Assembly (NCBI RefSeq): GCF_040802235.1
Contig: NC_133164.1
Coordinates: 112,858,302-112,922,301, forward strand
DNA: 64,000 nt
Direction of reading: 5' to 3'
From: Manis javanica
Taxonomy: Eukaryota; Chordata; Mammalia; Pholidota; Manidae
In this document: positions 62,501 through 64,000 of the stretch, in pieces
How the letters are laid out: every line of letters begins with the position of its first letter
How positions within the stretch are numbered: the stretch's first letter is position 1
Translations under genes and position numbers: made by a program
The notes under the pieces: model-generated
Told to the model about the DNA's origin: nothing
The model's database searches: none
Seen by the model: only the letters and a program-made list of their open reading frames with translations

Positions 62501-63229
62501 TGAAGGGCTCACCCATGAGCAGCCATTGTCTCCACAAACCAACCCTCTGTCGCCATCCAGACAGGTGCCGAAAGAAACCATCTGACTGATGCATTTTCAC
62601 CAGCAGCTCTGCATAGACACAAACACAGAGAGAATTAATTGCTGCAGAAGAAATCTAGAACTATGACTGAACTGGGTCTGTAAGCAAGCTTTTGGGTTCA
62701 GATTTTTTAAGGACACTAATCCACTGTCATTCAGCTGGGCTAAGCATACATGAATCCCTCTCAACGTCATCACATCATACAGTGATTTATTTACTAATGG
62801 TGCGGGGAACAGCTGTGACCATAGGGTATCAACATCTGTCATTTTCCCCCCACAATGTTAAAATGCATTAAACATGAGCTGCCACAAATGTCCCAATTTG
62901 AATTTGCATTGTAGACACATATTCATACACAGTGAAATGAAAACTTCTGGGACAATGGATGCTTTACTACTTTTTACTAAAATGATTTATAGCTCCAAGC
63001 TGCTTACTATTAACATATCAGAATTATTACAGTAGTGGAATAACAAATTCACATTTATCATCATCTTGTTTTCTGATAAAATATAGAAATTAAAAGAATT
63101 ACAGCAATAAAAGTAATGCTGCAAAAAACAACAAAAAAATCTGTTCTTTACCCAAGGTTGGAATGTCTGTTTTTACTCTGGATACTAGCATGGCTGCTTT
63201 AGCCAGGTCTCTTCAGCCCAAGTGTCAGG
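62501..63229. other. Intronic, no recognised feature
   Basis: AT-rich; no gene or named repeat seen. Confidence 0.4.
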
Positions 63230-63560
63230 GAAGGTTAGGCAGGGTAGACTGACTACCAAAATAAATACCCCCAAATCTCACTGGCCTAATGCAGCAATGG
63301 TTTAATGTCTTCTTCACACTGCATTTCCCTGCAGCTGTGTAAGGGAGGCTCTGCCCCACACAGTCGCTCAGGCCCCAGGGTCCTTCCATCTATGGCTCCA
63401 TCATACCCTAGAGCTTCAATTCTCCTTCACCCCATGCAGCTGGCCAGCAGACCAGAAAGAAAACTAATGTGGAAAAGACATCCCCACTCTTAACTGACTC
63501 TCATTTCCACACACATCCTGTTAGTGAGAACTAGTCCCATAGTCCCCCCTAAATGCTGAC
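63230..63560. repeat. Ancient LTR/MER-type repeat, unresolved
   Basis: CAGTCGCTCAGGCCCCAGGG, TCCTTCCATCTATGGCTCC and CTGGCCAGCAGACC resemble a common old mammalian LTR-like repeat, in an orientation I could not settle. Confidence 0.35.
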
Positions 63561-63572
63561 AGTGGTCTAGTC

Positions 63573-63763
63573 CGTGGTTTTTCATCTGGAGGCAATTCTG
63601 ACTCCCAGGGGACACTGGCCATGTCTGACATTTTTGTTCTTACAATGGATCAACTGGCATCAAGCGAGCAGAGTCCAGGGATGCCACTAAACATCTGACA
63701 GTGCACAGGACAGTCTCCCCACAAAAAAAGAATTCTCTGGCCCCAGATGTCAATGTTGAGATT
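63573..63763 (+). mobile_element. MER20 hAT-Charlie element
   Basis: CCCAGGGGACACTGGCCATG, GATGCCACTAAACATCTGAC, GTGCACAGGACAGTCTCCCC and AGATGTCAATGTTGAG follow MER20 from end to end. MER20 copies are known in other genes as pregnancy-related enhancers, but nothing here shows that activity. Confidence 0.9.
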
Positions 63764-64000
63764 TTGGTAAGTACCTAGCCAGTCACCACAATCATATAAT
63801 ATGTCAATGCTCAATTCTACCACCATTTTTCACTAACATACACTCTGATGGATCCCAACAAATCCACGTATGGATGGCTTGTTCATTCATTGGCTTATTC
63901 ATTCCCCCATCCCTTCATCCAAACTCCTAAACAAGACAAGGTCCCTAAGTCAGAGAATTCAAAACTGTACAGGTAACCATATACCGAATTATCACAAACA

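Larger units (their letters stand above)
16292..64000 (-). other. RNF152: Probable RNF152 first-intron sequence
   Basis: Everything upstream of the predicted acceptor lacks recognisable exons. In human the RNF152 non-coding first exon lies several tens of kb upstream of the coding exon, so the rest of the window should be intron, with the promoter outside it. There is no CpG island of promoter quality between 16292 and 64000. The individual repeats are listed separately. Confidence 0.6.

Overview
This is a 64 kb piece of a placental-mammal nuclear genome. It is CpG-poor and AT-leaning, full of mammalian interspersed repeats (MIR, L2, MaLR/MLT1, MER5-, MER20- and other hAT-like elements, L1), and holds one recognisable protein-coding gene. 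The absence of Alu, rodent B1/B2, carnivore tRNA-Lys SINEs, bovine tRNA SINEs and horse ERE elements, plus the form of the youngest L1 3' ends, points to a laurasiatherian. The young L1 tails and the ~800-bp retroelement at 20860-21662 remind me of pangolin sequence. That is recollection, not a search result, so the species call is tentative.

The gene is RNF152, on the minus strand. Its whole 203-aa coding sequence sits in one exon (15526-16137). A good splice acceptor lies 154 nt upstream of the ATG, with exon 2 starting at 16291. A very long, repeat-poor 3' UTR of about 7 kb probably ends near 8490, where ATTAAA and CATAAA signals are followed by a GT/T-rich downstream element. RNF152 is a lysosomal, tail-anchored RING E3 ubiquitin ligase known for restraining mTORC1 through RagA. 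All RING cysteine/histidine ligands and the C-terminal membrane anchor are intact.

Layout. 1-8489: intergenic sequence downstream of RNF152 (in human the next gene on that side is CDH20), with MIR and L2 remnants and an AT-rich single-copy stretch. 8490-16291: terminal exon of RNF152 (3' UTR, CDS, part of the 5' UTR). 16292-64000: probably first-intron sequence of RNF152, because the human gene has its first non-coding exon tens of kb upstream. No second coding gene is visible there. The intron holds three 5'-truncated L1 copies sharing one 3' end, an unclassified poly(A)-tailed retroelement with target-site duplications, two candidate solo LTRs of class I-like endogenous retroviruses, three MLT1-type MaLR LTRs, many L2 and MIR copies, and a hAT cluster.

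No undescribed gene system was found. The points most worth a second look are the retroelement at 20860-21662, the L1 nested in a MIR at 41750, the two candidate solo LTRs, the RNF152 3' UTR with its perfect hairpin and alternative poly(A) signals, and a short upstream ORF in the RNF152 leader. The remaining open reading frames in the window start at arbitrary codons, lack homology I recognise, and fall in repeats or antisense to RNF152.
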